From the NCBI GenBank assembly GCA_963573305.1, contig OY754331.1, forward strand, positions 9,458,868 to 9,522,867: a stretch of 64,000 nucleotides of DNA, written 5' to 3'. Shown here piece after piece: positions 23,526 to 36,556 of the stretch (position 1 is the first letter of the stretch; each line of letters starts with the position of its first letter). Both the position numbers and the translations under genes were made by a program. This DNA comes from Pyrrhosoma nymphula (Eukaryota > Arthropoda > Insecta > Odonata > Coenagrionidae). The notes under the pieces are model-generated. The model saw nothing but the letters and a program-made list of their open reading frames with translations. It did not search any database and was not told the origin of the DNA.

Positions 23526-25328
23526 TCACTGGACATTTTCTTTGAGATCCCGCAGACTGGCCAATTCTCCCGCTGATTGCTGAGGATACAATCGCCAACA
23601 TATGACATAAGGGGACACAGCCTGTACATAGTGAATCTTAAATGTGCCTTTCACAGATTTGGTACCTTCCCAGACTTTGTCGAGTTTAGCACGGGATAGG
23701 TTTATGTCTTCAATCGGAACATAGATGACATTTAATTTTAACGGTTCACAAACTTTGGCAAATGCCTCAGCATTTCGAATGACAGCCTTTTGGGAACGAA
23801 CTGCGTTCCACGCATGCCGTTTAACAACTGCTCCGATCCCATCGACTGCCCCTTTGCCGTGGGAAGTGGCAAAGTACGACCAACTTAAACTTTTTAATTT
23901 GTAATCTTTTTTTATAATAGTAGTGCTTACAAAGTTATATCTTGACTTAAATTGAGCTGCACATCCGTCAGAAAATACCTGAAGGGTTTGCATTTTACAG
24001 CCATTTATCTTCTGATTTTCATCAAGAATCTTCCGAATAAAAACATTGACGCAATACCTGTCATGGCTTATGTCGTCAGCCACTACAGCATATGACCTGC
24101 TAGCATCTTTTCCAAACCAGATGACAGCAGTAAATACTGTAATATGGGGATTTGACCAATGAGCGCTCTGTATCTCATCTTGGTACACAGCAGCATAGTT
24201 CTAAGCGAAATCCATTTGAATGACAGGGTTATCGCCGCTGGCCAACCTCTTAGATTCCTCAAAATGGGCTTGCACTTTCACCTGGAGAAATACGTAGAAC
24301 ATGTATCCAGGGAGCTGGTCTTGAAGTTCTTTGACAGCTTCAAATAAATCTTGAACGATAGTTTCATGCTCAAAATTTTTGCTAGCCATCTTCCACTGGC
24401 GATATTGAATTTGGTGGTATTTTGAATCACTTACATCAAGGAGTTCACTAGAACGCATGTTGCAATTGGGGCAGTTGAATCCCATGCATTTTAGTACAAA
24501 CAATTGCCGAAACAAACTCTCGAGCATTGGATGGAAGTCCTGGACGTGTGCTTGCCACAGCTTCAAATACGGCTTTAAAATTTTCATGGTAGCGGCAGAC
24601 ACATACATTATGCAGAATGTCTTTGTTAGGTTTTACATGTGTAGGCCTCAACGATGCAAATGAAGAGCGACCAATCCTTTCATTAGGATTTTGATCCCGG
24701 AATAGAGCAAAGGCCTCCGTAATCGTAAAAAGTAAATGACGACGTGCCTGTAAAATAATAAACCAACGTTAGATTGCACATTTGATGACTAGGCCTATTA
24801 CATAAATGTAGCATGCAATAATGATAATTACCTGGATAGCTTCCATTGATCTTGAGCGACTCACTCTTGCCGTCTTCATTCCTGGGTCGACACGACTTAC
24901 GTCGTCTCTATTGAAGAAATCGAGCACTGTGGCCACAACTGTAGGATCTAATTTTTTGGTGGCACTTGATTTATCTGTTCTTTTATTTGTACCCCAAACC
25001 TCAAGACCATTTTGGCAATTACTGCACCCCGTTTTCTTGGTGATTTCGGCAAAGCTTTAACAGCACAACTAAATGCTTTACCAAGAATTGTAGGCGAAAT
25101 TTTGGTTGGTATCCTGGCATTTCCTACTTTTGCTTTGTCTCTGCTTTTTTGTTTACGTAGACGTGCATTTAGTCTAGCCTGAGCCTTTGCTGTTCGTGAC
25201 TGTAATTGCTTCTTTTCGTTAATATAAGCCTTATTTATTTTTGACCGTGTTGCCTTATACTTCTCGTCATTTTTATGGCGAGCTCTCCATTCTCTTTGTC
25301 TTTCAGCATTACTTTTGGCTGGTGTCAT
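23526..25328 (-). pseudogene. Intron-containing transposase-like gene, broken
   Basis: Read leftwards from ATG 25328 it has two exons. Exon 1 (25328-24832) has a basic start (AERQREWRARHK) and a KR-rich stretch, then, after a one-base frame change near 24975-25000, KKLDPTVVATVLDFFNRDDV. A GT-AG intron (24831-24748, 84 bp) joins it to exon 2 (ARRHLLFTITEAFALFRDQN onward). Exon 2 carries Cys/His pairs (CVCRYH; FNCPNC after a second frame change near 24490), then an RNase-H-like region: first Asp in VIQMDFA, a TAG stop at 24203-24201, YQDEIQSAHW, second Asp in FSDGCAAQFKSRY, and ATSHGKGAVDGIG. It ends at about 23526. I recognise this as a family of uncharacterised transposon-derived proteins in insects and cnidarians. 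The DDE-type reading is inference. Two frame changes and one stop make it a recent pseudogene. Confidence 0.65.
24748..24831 (-). other. GT-AG intron of the transposase-like pseudogene
   Basis: The donor reads ATCCAG|GTAATT and the acceptor TATTTTACAG|GCACGT on the minus strand, with a T-rich tract before the acceptor. Removing the 84 bases joins two segments of the same protein in phase. Confidence 0.6.
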
Positions 25329-26329
25329 GCCTCATGGGCTGATATCTATGAATATAATATCTGAGGTTTCAGGCGTGATGGAGTGGAACCGGAACATCAC
25401 TGCAGTTAATGAAACAAGAGCAATTTCCACAAGTATGACATTTAATGCACGACCGGTTTCGCTTTTTACAGCATCTACCTAGCAACGAAGGTAAATTTTT
25501 ATATTAAATTGCACAATTTCTTATAAAGCTAAGTAGGTAATACAAAAAACTCTTGAAATGAAAATGAGATAACCAATTACGGTATTCTTCTACAAAGCAG
25601 AATTTATATACATAGCGACTATTCTTCTGCCTGAACACCTGTAGTTATGATATAATTAAACTATTAATTTTCAATAGTTCCGCACATAATCTCCACTACC
25701 TCTGGCGAGCCTTTTGGAGATTTGTGGACAATTCAGTGCAGTAAAAAGAATTGTGGTGGCACAATTATGTAAAGAGAACATCAGTCTGAATTTATCACGA
25801 GATTAAAAATATCTTTAAGATTTTTAAGTCCCCTCAATCCGGTGTCTTAATACTAATCGCAATCATGCCACTTTAAAAAAAAAGATAAAAAATCTTTTAC
25901 ACGTTTAATGAGTGCTTGTAACACATACGTGTTCAAGGTTCGGAACGTAAGTTGAATTCTATCTCCAAAGGGTTTATTCATTCATCTATAATATGGAAGC
26001 GTAAATCAGTATGACGGCAGATTTCAGAGCATAAAAGGAGGTCTTTAGAGTTCTTAAATATCAATCTGAAGCTTTAGGAAGGGAAAACATAGATGCAAAA
26101 CTCTTATGGAGAGGGATACATACTTCCTTTAGGCCAAAATCATGCCTATCTGTCACTTTATCGGACATAAGTTTGACTACGCGTCTGTATATACCTGCGG
26201 AGAAGTAGGCGGTCGTGGTCATGGGAAGGATTTTCAGCCTGGGTGGACTTTTAAAGCATTTGGGGTCACCGTAAACGGTCATCAGAGGTCAGGGTGCGTC
26301 GCGAGTAGTCTTGGGTGGGAAACGAGTAG
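25329..26329. other. Gene-free interval
   Basis: Putative 5' flank of the minus-strand pseudogene, then unremarkable sequence. No matching terminal repeats were found around the pseudogene. Confidence 0.3.
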
Positions 26330-26580
26330 TAGCGAGGGGTGTAGGGGGGTTGAGGGGGGTGGTGGAGAAGGGGGTGGGAAAGATTAACATGCATAATGGC
26401 TAGGCGGGAGTGGCACGGGCGGGTAATAATCCAATTAGGGATTCCCCTTCCATCGCCTCGCGAGGCCAGCGGCGAGCGCGATACCTCGAGCGATATGGAT
26501 TCGCGAGGGGAGGGATCGGGGGGGGGGGAGGGGGGGGGTTGGAAAAAGAAGAAGAAGGGAGTAGCAGAGAAGAAGGGGCA
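26330..26580. other. G-rich island
   Basis: Repeated GGGGTTGAGGGG-type units, then two G runs of 8-11 bases near 26519-26538. All overlapping frames are Gly/Arg or Pro/Ser-rich artefacts. Confidence 0.5.
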
Positions 26581-28715
26581 GTCAGGACGAGCAATTAATT
26601 GCCGCGATTAAATTTGACGTCGAATAAAGGCGGACAGAATGGATTCGTAATTCGGTTAATTTCTATCGGCTCCTTGGCCTGTGTGATTAAAAGTGAGTGG
26701 TCTCCAGTATAATTAAGGTATTAGAATCGATCAGGGCCAGTCTTCTACAGACAGAAAGGTAAACAAATGGTTGAGTGCTCATTTGAGAAAATCGATGGCA
26801 GATATTGAAGAGACCCATTTTGGGAATCGAGTTGGTGCAATCTCTAAAGGTTGAATCTTATTAAACTATTCGGTTTTACGTTTACTAATGCCATAATTTT
26901 GCTAATTGTGACACGTAAATCAACCTTTGGAAGAGAATTTAGCAATGAAAATGGGACATGCTTGCAGATCAAGTATGAAAAGCCGTATTCAAGGAGGGCA
27001 GTATATTTTCCGCGAGAATATTATCCGGAATTTACGTACACTCATTTGCATTTAAGGTGTCAATAATATTTCTGTAATGGGAAAAACATTTTTGCAAACT
27101 ATAAAAACTGCCCAAAATTTAGCATAAATAATCCTACAATAATAATGGTTATTGTCGAAACACAGATGTTGGTATAAAACAAACGAAAGAGTATTCCTGA
27201 CCACTGCCATTTGACTCTCCAATAATCAATTTTTTAATGAGAAAACGTTTTGGTGCAAATATTCTCATGAGATTAATAATTTCCATCTCAAAATTGAGCA
27301 TCCGCGAATAGAAATCTAACAACCACACAATGAATTCTGTATCTCATAAATATAATAATAAATTCAATCTTCACGTAGCTTAATTGAATAAACCATTCTC
27401 CAATGCTCCAATCGAATTTCATTACATTTAAATAAATGAAGAATTGCTTTTCTTTACAGCAATACAGTTGCGAATGAGAAGAACAAAGAATTTGGCCATT
27501 GGGATATCGATAAATTATTATATAACATGTTTGAGTCAATGGACAATGCTAGTGAAAGCACTTCAGAACATTGGTAAATGTGGAGAGTCATTTATATTTT
27601 TAGGCCCATTTGCAACTGAACAACCTTGGATAGAAACGGAATTTTCACTGACTGAGATTTCTTACCGGCACAATACATATTTTTTAAATTGATACTCTAT
27701 AGCGTTCAAGTTACTAGACAGCTTTAGGAACGAGAGTAGACTGAGAGTAAGATTTCATCACAGATATTATGGAACAAGGTTGTTATCCTAAATAGATCAG
27801 CCTCCAAACATTCTATAATTGGTGAGAGTTAATACAGATGAACAATGCAGAGTTTTAGCAGTAAAGTAATATTATTAGGCGTCACAGTACGTTAATGGTA
27901 GAAGCACCAATAGAAATAGGTAAACATGGATACAAATTAAAGATATCCATATTCTATAACGATTTTGTTGTATTTAAGTTTAACATAAGTGGGTGTTATC
28001 GAATAAATGTCTAGTTTGTTCTATATTCATCATTCACCGTGAATATAAAGCTATCTTTCGGATGAAGTAACTTTTATGATAAAACATTAAAAACATCGTA
28101 TTTTCTCATCTACTCTTGCAATTACATGAAATGCACTTCTCTCAGGATGCAGCTGGAGCAGATATTATTGTTGTAAATTCTAATTATCCCATTTATACGA
28201 ATTCTTTTTCATGGATTAAGAAGTTGAAAGACCCGAATCAGTAAAGGTGTGACAGACATGGAAAAAATAAGGAAATAATAAATAAAACGTAAATTATTTT
28301 TGTTGTAAGAAAAACCATCAAACCAATGATCAAGTTATAGACCCCAATTACCACTCCCTATCGCTACCCATTATCTCATGCTACCCATACGGTGCACGTG
28401 GATCATTTTTATATAGGCCTCCTTCCCGGATGGCCCGGGAATAAAGCGTTTGGGTACAATGGGAGGCTGTGTATTTTGAATGTACGTAACATGAGGCTTT
28501 TGATAGTAGTATTTTTGTTCAACGTGCTCCGACGGCTACGGTCATTTCACACATACTGTCCGCCACGTGTAGCCAGGGGCAACAGCACTCGGACGAATCG
28601 GAGGATCACCCCTCCAAACTTGATCGGAGCCCAACGAGGCTTTTGAGTGGCATATGCCCATCTATTGCAAAATAGAGAATACTACCCTCCATAACCTTTA
28701 TGTAGCATTTGGGCA
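26581..28715. other. Gene-free interval
   Basis: AT-rich. Frames of 70-85 codons at 26851, 27288 (minus), 27444 and 28392 show no domain I recognise. Confidence 0.35.
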
Positions 28716-28723
28716 ATTGAGAA
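28716..28723 (+). repeat. Left target-site duplication of the hAT-type element
   Basis: ATTGAGAA, matching ATTGTGAA on the right side at seven of eight bases. Confidence 0.6.
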
Positions 28724-29254
28724 TAGGGTTACCATATTTGGAACCCCCAAAATTCGGACACCCTAAACGGGATTGATCAACACGCTCTTAGGACTACCAA
28801 ATGAAACATTATTCGTTCAATTATATACTGCCAAATAGCTATATTCCACGGCACACCCCTCCACCACCCCTCCCCAGCTGCCATCGCCCCAACCCCTTCC
28901 TCTTTTCACAGAGCGATCTGGTAGCCAAACGTGAACTATTTCCAACCCATAGTTAAAGCTCTGGATTGGAAATTACGGTCAACCTTGCGCGTGCGACCTT
29001 GATTGCCCGATTTTTACATAGGAGAGATAGGGACTAAACATGTTTTCACGAGATAAAAATTAATTAACTATATTTTAGCGAATTTGAGCCATGATAACTC
29101 GTCAATGATTAAATTGCCTAAAAAACTACATAATTTTCAAAGCAAGTATATAGTCCAAAATGCGGGAGTTGGCCTGTGAAATACGAGCTCAGCAGACGTC
29201 TCAAACGGCAGCAGACGACGTCGTCTACAATATGAGTGGAACGTCGTGGTATTT

Positions 29255-29500
29255 TTCCCGCTCATAAAGTGACTACTCGTTGATTTCTGACAGATACGGA
29301 TTTCAAAACTGTTATTTCACTACAGAAATATTAGCTTACTTGCCAATTAGGTATCCAAATGGACCTTAGATATAGAACATTTGTCTGCAATAGGAGTAAA
29401 ACGTCAAGTTTTCCTCGACCATAAAGTGACTTCTCATATAGAACAGACGGTGACCAACCTTGTACTGTCACTGCAAAGGTATTAGCTTTATTACCAAGTA
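29255..29500 (+). repeat. Diverged tandem units inside the hAT-type element
   Basis: CATAAAGTGACTACTC with ATTAGCTTACTTGCCAA downstream recurs as CATAAAGTGACTTCTC with ATTAGCTTTATTACCAA. The two units are about 145 bp apart and considerably diverged. Confidence 0.45.
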
Positions 29501-30051
29501 TTTTAATCGATCAGAATTATGATACAATATTCACAAACAAATGCTGTCAACCATTCTTAGCGCTGAAAAAACAAGTTTTTGTCATATACGGGGCCACTAA
29601 AGTTATACGCAATCCGTAATGGAAGATGATAAACTTATAAGCCGAGGGGCGATATAAAACGTGATCGAATGACGTGGTTCGTCTCAAACACCGGCTGCTC
29701 ACAAATCGCTTTGGCTTAATTTACGAGTAGGTAAATCATTAAGGAAACCGCAATCATTTAAAGTATAAAAACGTCATTGTCACTGACGAAATTGACACCC
29801 AATATTATAACTAATCGTCAATTCAGCCTTCAACCTACATCGCAACAAAAAGGAGGTGTAGTTTAATGACTGAAGCATTCAAGATACATTCGATAGTTAA
29901 GAGCATTGTAAGCATGAAGCACAGACACTCGTGATCAATCAATCATTCGTTATAACTTCAGCTTACAACGGCGTATTTCCGCGGAGAATCATAACCAAAT
30001 ATTTTGAATGGAATTTTTTACACTCACCACATACACGACACATCATAATTA

Positions 30052-30318
30052 AGCACGTGGTTTGCAAATTCACTTATCTCCCCAATAGGTGTGTATTAAT
30101 ATTAGCAAAATTCATTCACTGTATGATTCACGCGTGAGAGAAATAAAGGCACAAAATGCTATCACCAACTATGCAAAGATAAAACAACGCTTATTAATTA
30201 ATCGCGCATGTGGTTTGCAATTGCACGTTTATGCGGAAATTATGTTTATCAATAATATTAAATCCAAATCACTGTACGATAAACATATAAGAGATACAAA
30301 GGCATGAAATTCTAGCGC
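30052..30318 (+). repeat. Two-copy tandem duplication inside the hAT-type element
   Basis: GCACGTGGTTTGCAAATTCAC ... ATTCACTGTATGATTCACGC recurs about 150 bp later as GCATGTGGTTTGCAATTGCAC ... AATCACTGTACGATAAACAT. Both copies end in GAGA.A.AAAGGCA..AAAT. The copies are clearly diverged. Confidence 0.5.
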
Positions 30319-31044
30319 TGCCGTCATTCTTCCCTGGAATCTAGTTAGCTCTGGATATCCTTTGCAGACATTTTTTCTTCTTATTTCATTCCCTGGTCCC
30401 GAAGGTATAAGATGCAACTTCGTCCCTTTCTACGCCTGCGTTGATCAACCAACTGCACAGCACTGCGGCATATTGATAACTATATAGCAAGAACTCAACC
30501 ACCAATTTTTTCAATCCGGCAACTGATGCCAACAAAACATTCGCTTAGGACAAAAATGGCGGGAACCAATCAGAAGACTCGATTGTCGGCATATGTCGAG
30601 ATCAAAGGTAGGCCGTACTTTCCTATCCAGAGCCTTACCCATAGTAGACCAGTAGTGCCATCTATCAACAATTAGTTCAATTTTTCGTACAGAGAAAATA
30701 GCACACCACGAAGCACCATAATTGATCCTTAATTCAGATAAATCGCAAGCTACGTGTCGCGGCGTGGTGATCGCAGTCTATCGCCGGCTATACTCCTAAA
30801 TCGAAAGCACCCTAACACCCTAAGCACCCTATAGCACAGATCGCTAATGATGTAATTCAATAGTCGATATAAAATATACATAACTAATTGGTGATACGAG
30901 ATGAAGACAAAAACAAAAAGATTTTACTTCCCAAAAATAATAAATGCGGACATTAGAAGAAATCGCAAAAATGTAAGCGGACACTACATTAAAAGTCGAA
31001 AGTACGGATATGTCTGCATAAATGAAAACAAATGGGTAACCCTA

Positions 31045-31052
31045 ATTGTGAA
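31045..31052 (+). repeat. Right target-site duplication of the hAT-type element
   Basis: ATTGTGAA directly after the inverted terminus. Confidence 0.6.
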
Positions 31053-32005
31053 GGAAGGTTCAAAATGCTAAGTATCGCCCTAGGTGATTTAATACGCGCA
31101 GATTGAAGCGAAGTATTTGTCAAATCCTTTGTAGAAACTACAGGGGATGGGAACTGACTCCTTCGTAAGAAAAAATATTGAAAAATTATTTATCCACACT
31201 GTTTATTACGCTAACCTAGGTTTCGACAAGTAGCCGCTATTTTTAAGATCATATAAATTGTCTAAATAGTTTGAAAATAATCTGTGCGCTGAAAAAAATA
31301 CTAACACTTGCTGGGGTTACTCTGGCTGTCGTGGCTCTAAATTGAAAACCTGCAAGCCATAATCACATTCAATGCACTCAAGGTTGACTCTTAAAAATTA
31401 AAAGATTAAAATGAATAAAAGAAGTGACTGGTTATGCTGCTTGGAATAGAAGAACGCATACAGTAATAAATTTGATGTCATACCAATAGGGTGAAAATAG
31501 ATGAAAAAAATGTTATGGCCGACGTTTCCAGGCATAACTGTTTTAGGTAAAAATTAGCATTTATTTTCGGTAGGTTTTTAATGATGCCGAAAACATGCAT
31601 GTGCGGTGAGAAGGCAAGCTAGGATCACGGTGTTAGAACGGTTTAAACTCTAAATATACGTTTAATGTTCCATAATTTTTCAGTTTTAATAGACAAGAGC
31701 CTACGTTATATAAAAATGCCTCAAAATATTATCCAAGAGTAAACAGCCATATGTCATTACTCTCACTCTTTCTCCTCAAGATCAAGGTTTTTGAGACACA
31801 CAATTTGCACCAAGACTGTCAAGCTCCTCCTCTGTCTTTTATTTCCGCCCATTAAATAAGGCCACTTTCATCAGTACTCTTCTTCGCCTCTTCCCTTATG
31901 CCATCCTGCTTCTTATGTCGTTCGCACCGAGTCCAATTGGATCCAATATTCCTATTAACCGCGTACTGTACGAGTCTACCTGCTCGACCATGCCTCGATG
32001 AGATT
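31053..32005. other. Gene-free interval
   Basis: AT-rich. A GACGTTTCC/GATGCCGAAAAC pair near 31515-31600 vaguely recalls the hammerhead-like motifs elsewhere but is too degenerate to call. Confidence 0.3.
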
Positions 32006-32420
32006 TTCTACGAGTGGAAATTCGCAGGGCCAGCGGAATGAGGTCTACTTGGCAAGGGTTAAAAGGAATGGGTGGGAATGGAGCAAGGAAGCTGGCATTT
32101 GTGGGTCGACGACGGTCGGAGGTGGGACGGGAGGCGTATGGGAGTGGTGTGTGCCGTGAAATGAGGTCCAGGAAACCGCAAAAGGGAGGTGGGGGATGCA
32201 ATCTTCCTGATACGGAAGTGCAACCGTTTCTCTATTGCGTCAGGAAGGCCTGCATAGGGGGACCACTCTTCCTGACGACGCAGCGGCCACGGGGTAAGTA
32301 GAGAGGGGGGAGTATGAGCGGCCGAGGGGTATAAAGGGAAGGACCGGAATTAGTCTGCGATGCGAGGCGAGGGGGGGGGAGGGGGAAGGGGGCTCTCTGG
32401 GGCCGTATACTCGTTGATAG
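32006..32420. other. G-rich island
   Basis: GC-rich, purine-biased, CG-containing sequence with G runs at 32165-32195, 32306-32312 and 32371-32379. Overlapping frames on both strands (95-102 codons) mirror one another and are not believed. Confidence 0.5.
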
Positions 32421-35400
32421 CTCCGAAAGTGCAGACTGCCGAGACGGGAGAGATGGGACAATGGTCACCGCAGCATCCCAAGAATTGCGTTGTTTCCTGA
32501 GAACGTGAGTTTGTCTGCGTGTGAGGGAATTCACTAGCAAGGAACACCTTGCGCGCTGACCGGGGTTAAAGATGCGCTGCGATCAAATAATGTAGTCTGA
32601 AGAGGAAGGAAAGGAAGAATCACCAATGCAAACTGCAATGAAAAATTGAAGCGGAGGCAAGTTTCATGAAAAAAGAATCGAGTCACTGCTGGCATCATGA
32701 CAAGAATTTTCTGCTACGAAAGGTTTTCATAACCAGCCATTTGTGTTTTAATCACCTTGGATGGACCTTGATGAACTACCCGGCTATTTAGACGGTTATT
32801 TAGGATAGGAAAACTTCAAATAAAGGTGGTGGAATATAATAAATTTAATTAAAGAAAACTTATTAAAATACTATTTTTATCTCCTTTACCTTACCGTCAC
32901 CATGTGTTACTTTCAACTTCCTCCCGATTTGACCCCGTTGACCACATAGTGCTTTTGAGTTTACAATGACCTCGCAGGAGGGAATATGCATGTAATAATG
33001 CTGATTATGGTTTGTATTTATCCGTATCTGAACCTACTGGAAGTAAAACTAATCACAAGAACTAGAAAAATACAACATCATCTAAGCTAATAGTATGAAG
33101 GATAGTATATTCATTTATCCTTTTCAGGTCATGAGTCATCAGCGTGACCAAATGTTTCCTATCTATAGAATTTTGCACCAAGCAATATGAGGTACCAATT
33201 CTGTCATCTTTGGATGAAAAATAATATTAAGAGTGTATATTTTAAATAGAAAAATATCATTTGCCTCTTAGTGATACCCACTCGAAATTTATTACCTTTG
33301 CCGTTGTTTTCCAGCCACTGACTTTTGGAAGACACTGATCATCAATAAAAAAAGCTATGCTCTTGAAAGTACACTGGGTATGAAACATATTAAGAAACGG
33401 CAGTTGACGGCAGCTGAAAATATTAGCGGATGAAATCATTTAGAGAAAGGGATGGGAGGAGGAATGAAGTATTATTTGTTGAACTACCCAAAGATAAGGA
33501 AGAGTAATTAAATTCTTATCTAGGCTACAGAATCCTGAATTGCATGGATAAAACTGCCCACGTGAAGTATGTTTGTGGACTGAATGACAATTGAGAGAAT
33601 ATGCTGAGGAAAATTTCATCCAGTTCCACTTTTTCTACCTTAGCAAGCCATAATCGGTACTCGACCATTTTTGTCGATTTCATTCGTTGAAAAAAAATGT
33701 CTCGTGTCTTTAGTCTTTCCTTGTCCCGGTTCCGGGTAATTTGTGAGACCAAGAGCGTTGCCAACTTATGCCACCCTCGGTGCCCGAAATGCATCACGGA
33801 ATTCCCGGCGTTACGATCCCCATTCGCCCCTTGCACCAGTCAGCTCAGCCACCGCAAAGTACACCCTTAAATAAGGATCCTTACGGCCCCCACTGGCCGG
33901 TGCTTTTCAGACGGGCCTCCTTCACTGCGAGCGGAATGGGACGGCGTCATTATGATCCTAGATTTACGGCGAATAAAATGTCGGAATTGGTTGGTAATCG
34001 TGGCAAGATGGGTGTCTGGCCTCGGAACATTCGCCTTTTCCGTGCTGCGAATGTCACAGTAACGTAATCCCTGTCTTTCTGCCCTCTCCCAACGCGGCCA
34101 GCCGCTGAAGTCTCATGCATTTTAATGTCTCATGACTAGAAGACTTCATGGCGTCTGCTTATCGAAACATAATCCGACTTCTTATGAATTCCATTCAAGT
34201 ATTCCACGTGATTGCATTAGTAATAGCTTCCATTAATTACATCCATGTAGCCACTAGTTTTCTTGAGACATGAGTAGGAGCTAATTGATGACCGGCATTG
34301 GTCCTTGTTACAGCATTAAGGCTTTCACTGGTGTTGGTGACCATTTCAGCATTTTCAACGGTAACTTTACTATTTATCAACGACCATCTAAGCTGATCAC
34401 TTACCAAGTTTACTGGCTTTATGAAAATTCAGTCAAGGTGTAACACTGTTTATGCAACGCCGCTCCGTTAAAATTTTCTCAAGATGTTTCAAAGTGTTTT
34501 AACCAGATAGAGTCCAATATTAGCAAGTAATAATAAGCAATAGTTTGCGAGGTGGATTATTTAAAACAAAGGGCTAATTTAATATCATAAAAAGGAGGGC
34601 TAAATGAGAGTGGCCCAATATTTGTTATATTTGACAGACCTCCAGTAAAAAGACATTTTGATGGTTGAAGTTAGATAGTCTCAGGGCAAGGATTTATCAT
34701 AAGCTTCTAACCTAGCGTTAACGTTTAATAAAATGGTTTAAATTCTCAAAAAGTATATTCGTAATATTTTCACGTACAACTTAGACGTTATTAATCTTGT
34801 AAGGCCATTTTTATTGCGATGATTATTTACAGGACTATATCTGACATTCAAATTGAAAGAAAAAATGAGAAACGGGGTCTAAAGCCTTGAATTGCACATA
34901 CAAGGCGTTCACGACGTTTTGTACTACTAACCACATTAAATTGCATTTCGGAAATAAACTATATATTTCATGACATTTAAACGGCCAAGAAAATGAAAAT
35001 AAGTACGGTGGATATTCTCTGATCCCTAATTGCGGTATATATCTTAGGGGAAGTACTGGAGACATTGTAAACAAAACTATGTTTACTATGTCGCCAGTAC
35101 TTCCGACTTCCCGATAGCCGACTTTCCTATATCAACCAACTAAATTCACACCAGTTTTTATAAAATTTAAGACTTAAACATTATAACAACTGAAGAGAAC
35201 ACATCACATTCATGAACACCAGGGAATAACGAAGCCGAGGGTGAGATACAAAGTTGTACATCGTGATGAATTCATAATAAGACCTGGGTTTAAAGGAAGA
35301 ATCTTAGCGTACCTTCTGTTATGAAAATGCAAGAGAAATATTCACAATGAAGGAAAGAGTTTTCTGAAAATAACTCTAGATTTCTCTGATAATTCGTATT

Positions 35401-36349
35401 GATAACATATGACTTCAAATAAAATATCTCTTCTTGTTGAGAAAGAAAACTTAAGTAGATTTCACCTTAGCAATAAAAGTTCATATAAAATCTTTACGCC
35501 ATAATATTTGGCACAATTTAACTGTTTCTAACTTCTAGAGGTCTATTTCATGAGTAAAAGGCTCAAAATAAACTAAGCCTGAGGCTAATAAATTTCATGG
35601 CTCAAGGAAAATTAGAAGGTTTGAGTGTTGAGAGAACATGGCTTTCAAATGGCAATAGTGAATGAAATTCGTGGATTAAAGGAATTGGAGAACATCCGCT
35701 AACAGTGTCCCTTGTGCTTCGCCGGAGATGCGCGGTGCCATGGAAATGAGGAAGCTTATGTTGAAGGTATCAGAGCGCTGGGAGTATATGTATATCTAAT
35801 TGAAACCTTGGTCCATAAACTGAAACGAAAACCCCTATCTCAGCAGTTTATTTAAATGGAACTTCATTAAGTTTCTACTTTAATTTATTCTCTACAAAGG
35901 TAACAATTATCACTTCACGGATCATAGAAACGTCTACTAAATGATGATAATAATACCTTTCTTGCAGGTGTCATCTTTCGCCAATTGCTACCTATTTATT
36001 ACACATTAAGATGAAGACACGCTAGTGAAAAAATATCTTTGGATTTTCAGGTGAGAGCGTTACCCCGCCTTCACCGTGGCTGGCAAATTAGGGATAAAGC
36101 TTAGAAAAAAAATCTTTCAAGGTTAATCACTTCTATTGTAATTCAATTTATATTGTAACACGCAAGACAAATATTCTAAACTTATAAAGCACTTGAGAAT
36201 CAAGCATTCGGCTGAATAGTAAATTATCACTTTTATATAAATTATCTTTAGAGTCATCTTGGAACTATCTTCAGTCAATCTGGCATCCAATATTTACTCC
36301 TATAACCTGAATTTGACTAAAATATGACATTAAGATAAATTTTTAAAAA
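32421..36349. other. Gene-free interval
   Basis: Mostly AT-rich. One GC-richer patch (33765-34070) has a 99-codon plus-strand frame rich in Pro/Arg, opposite a minus-strand frame; neither has a recognised domain. Confidence 0.35.
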
Positions 36350-36556
36350 TAATACGTACTTATACATTCCAGAATAACCGAAAATCTACATATACCATCG
36401 CACCATACAACAATTTTCCAGAAATCATCCATAGTAAAATCGTGTCAGTTTTGGAATAAATTACCAGACAATATAAAAAACCCCACCTCAATAAATGTAT
36501 TAAAAAACCTGCTATTTAATTATGTAAAAGAAATTGAATATGAAAACATACAATAG
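36350..36556 (+). pseudogene. LINE reverse transcriptase C-terminal fragment
   Basis: An uninterrupted frame reads ITENLHIPSHHTTIFQKSS, then CQFWNKLPDNIKNPTSINVL and NLLFNYVKEIEYENIQ before TAG 36554-36556. The pattern FWNxLPxxIKxxxSxxxFKxxL is the conserved end of CR1/Jockey-group ORF2 proteins and is also present, in another subfamily, at 40280-41118 (IWNKMPTDIKNCRSVKTFKM). The catalytic domain is missing. Confidence 0.65.

Larger units (their letters stand above)
28724..31044. mobile_element. Non-autonomous hAT-type DNA transposon
   Basis: The element begins TAGGGTTACC and ends with its inverted copy GGTAACCCTA. It is flanked by ATTGAGAA (28716-28723) and ATTGTGAA (31045-31052), an 8-bp target duplication with one mismatch. 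Short inverted repeats of the (C/T)AGGG type and 8-bp duplications are characteristic of the hAT superfamily. No transposase-like frame survives in the 2321 bp; the longest frames are about 60-72 codons. Internal degenerate tandem duplications are listed separately. Confidence 0.7.

Noticed and set aside
31515..31605. Possible fourth hammerhead-like motif (GACGTTTCC ... GATGCCGAAAAC)
   Set aside because: The CTGATGA box is missing and the stem cannot be drawn; too degenerate.
33768..34067. 99-codon Pro/Arg-rich frame in a GC-richer patch
   Set aside because: No domain, an opposing frame of similar length, and no splice context; kept only as a note in the interval entry.
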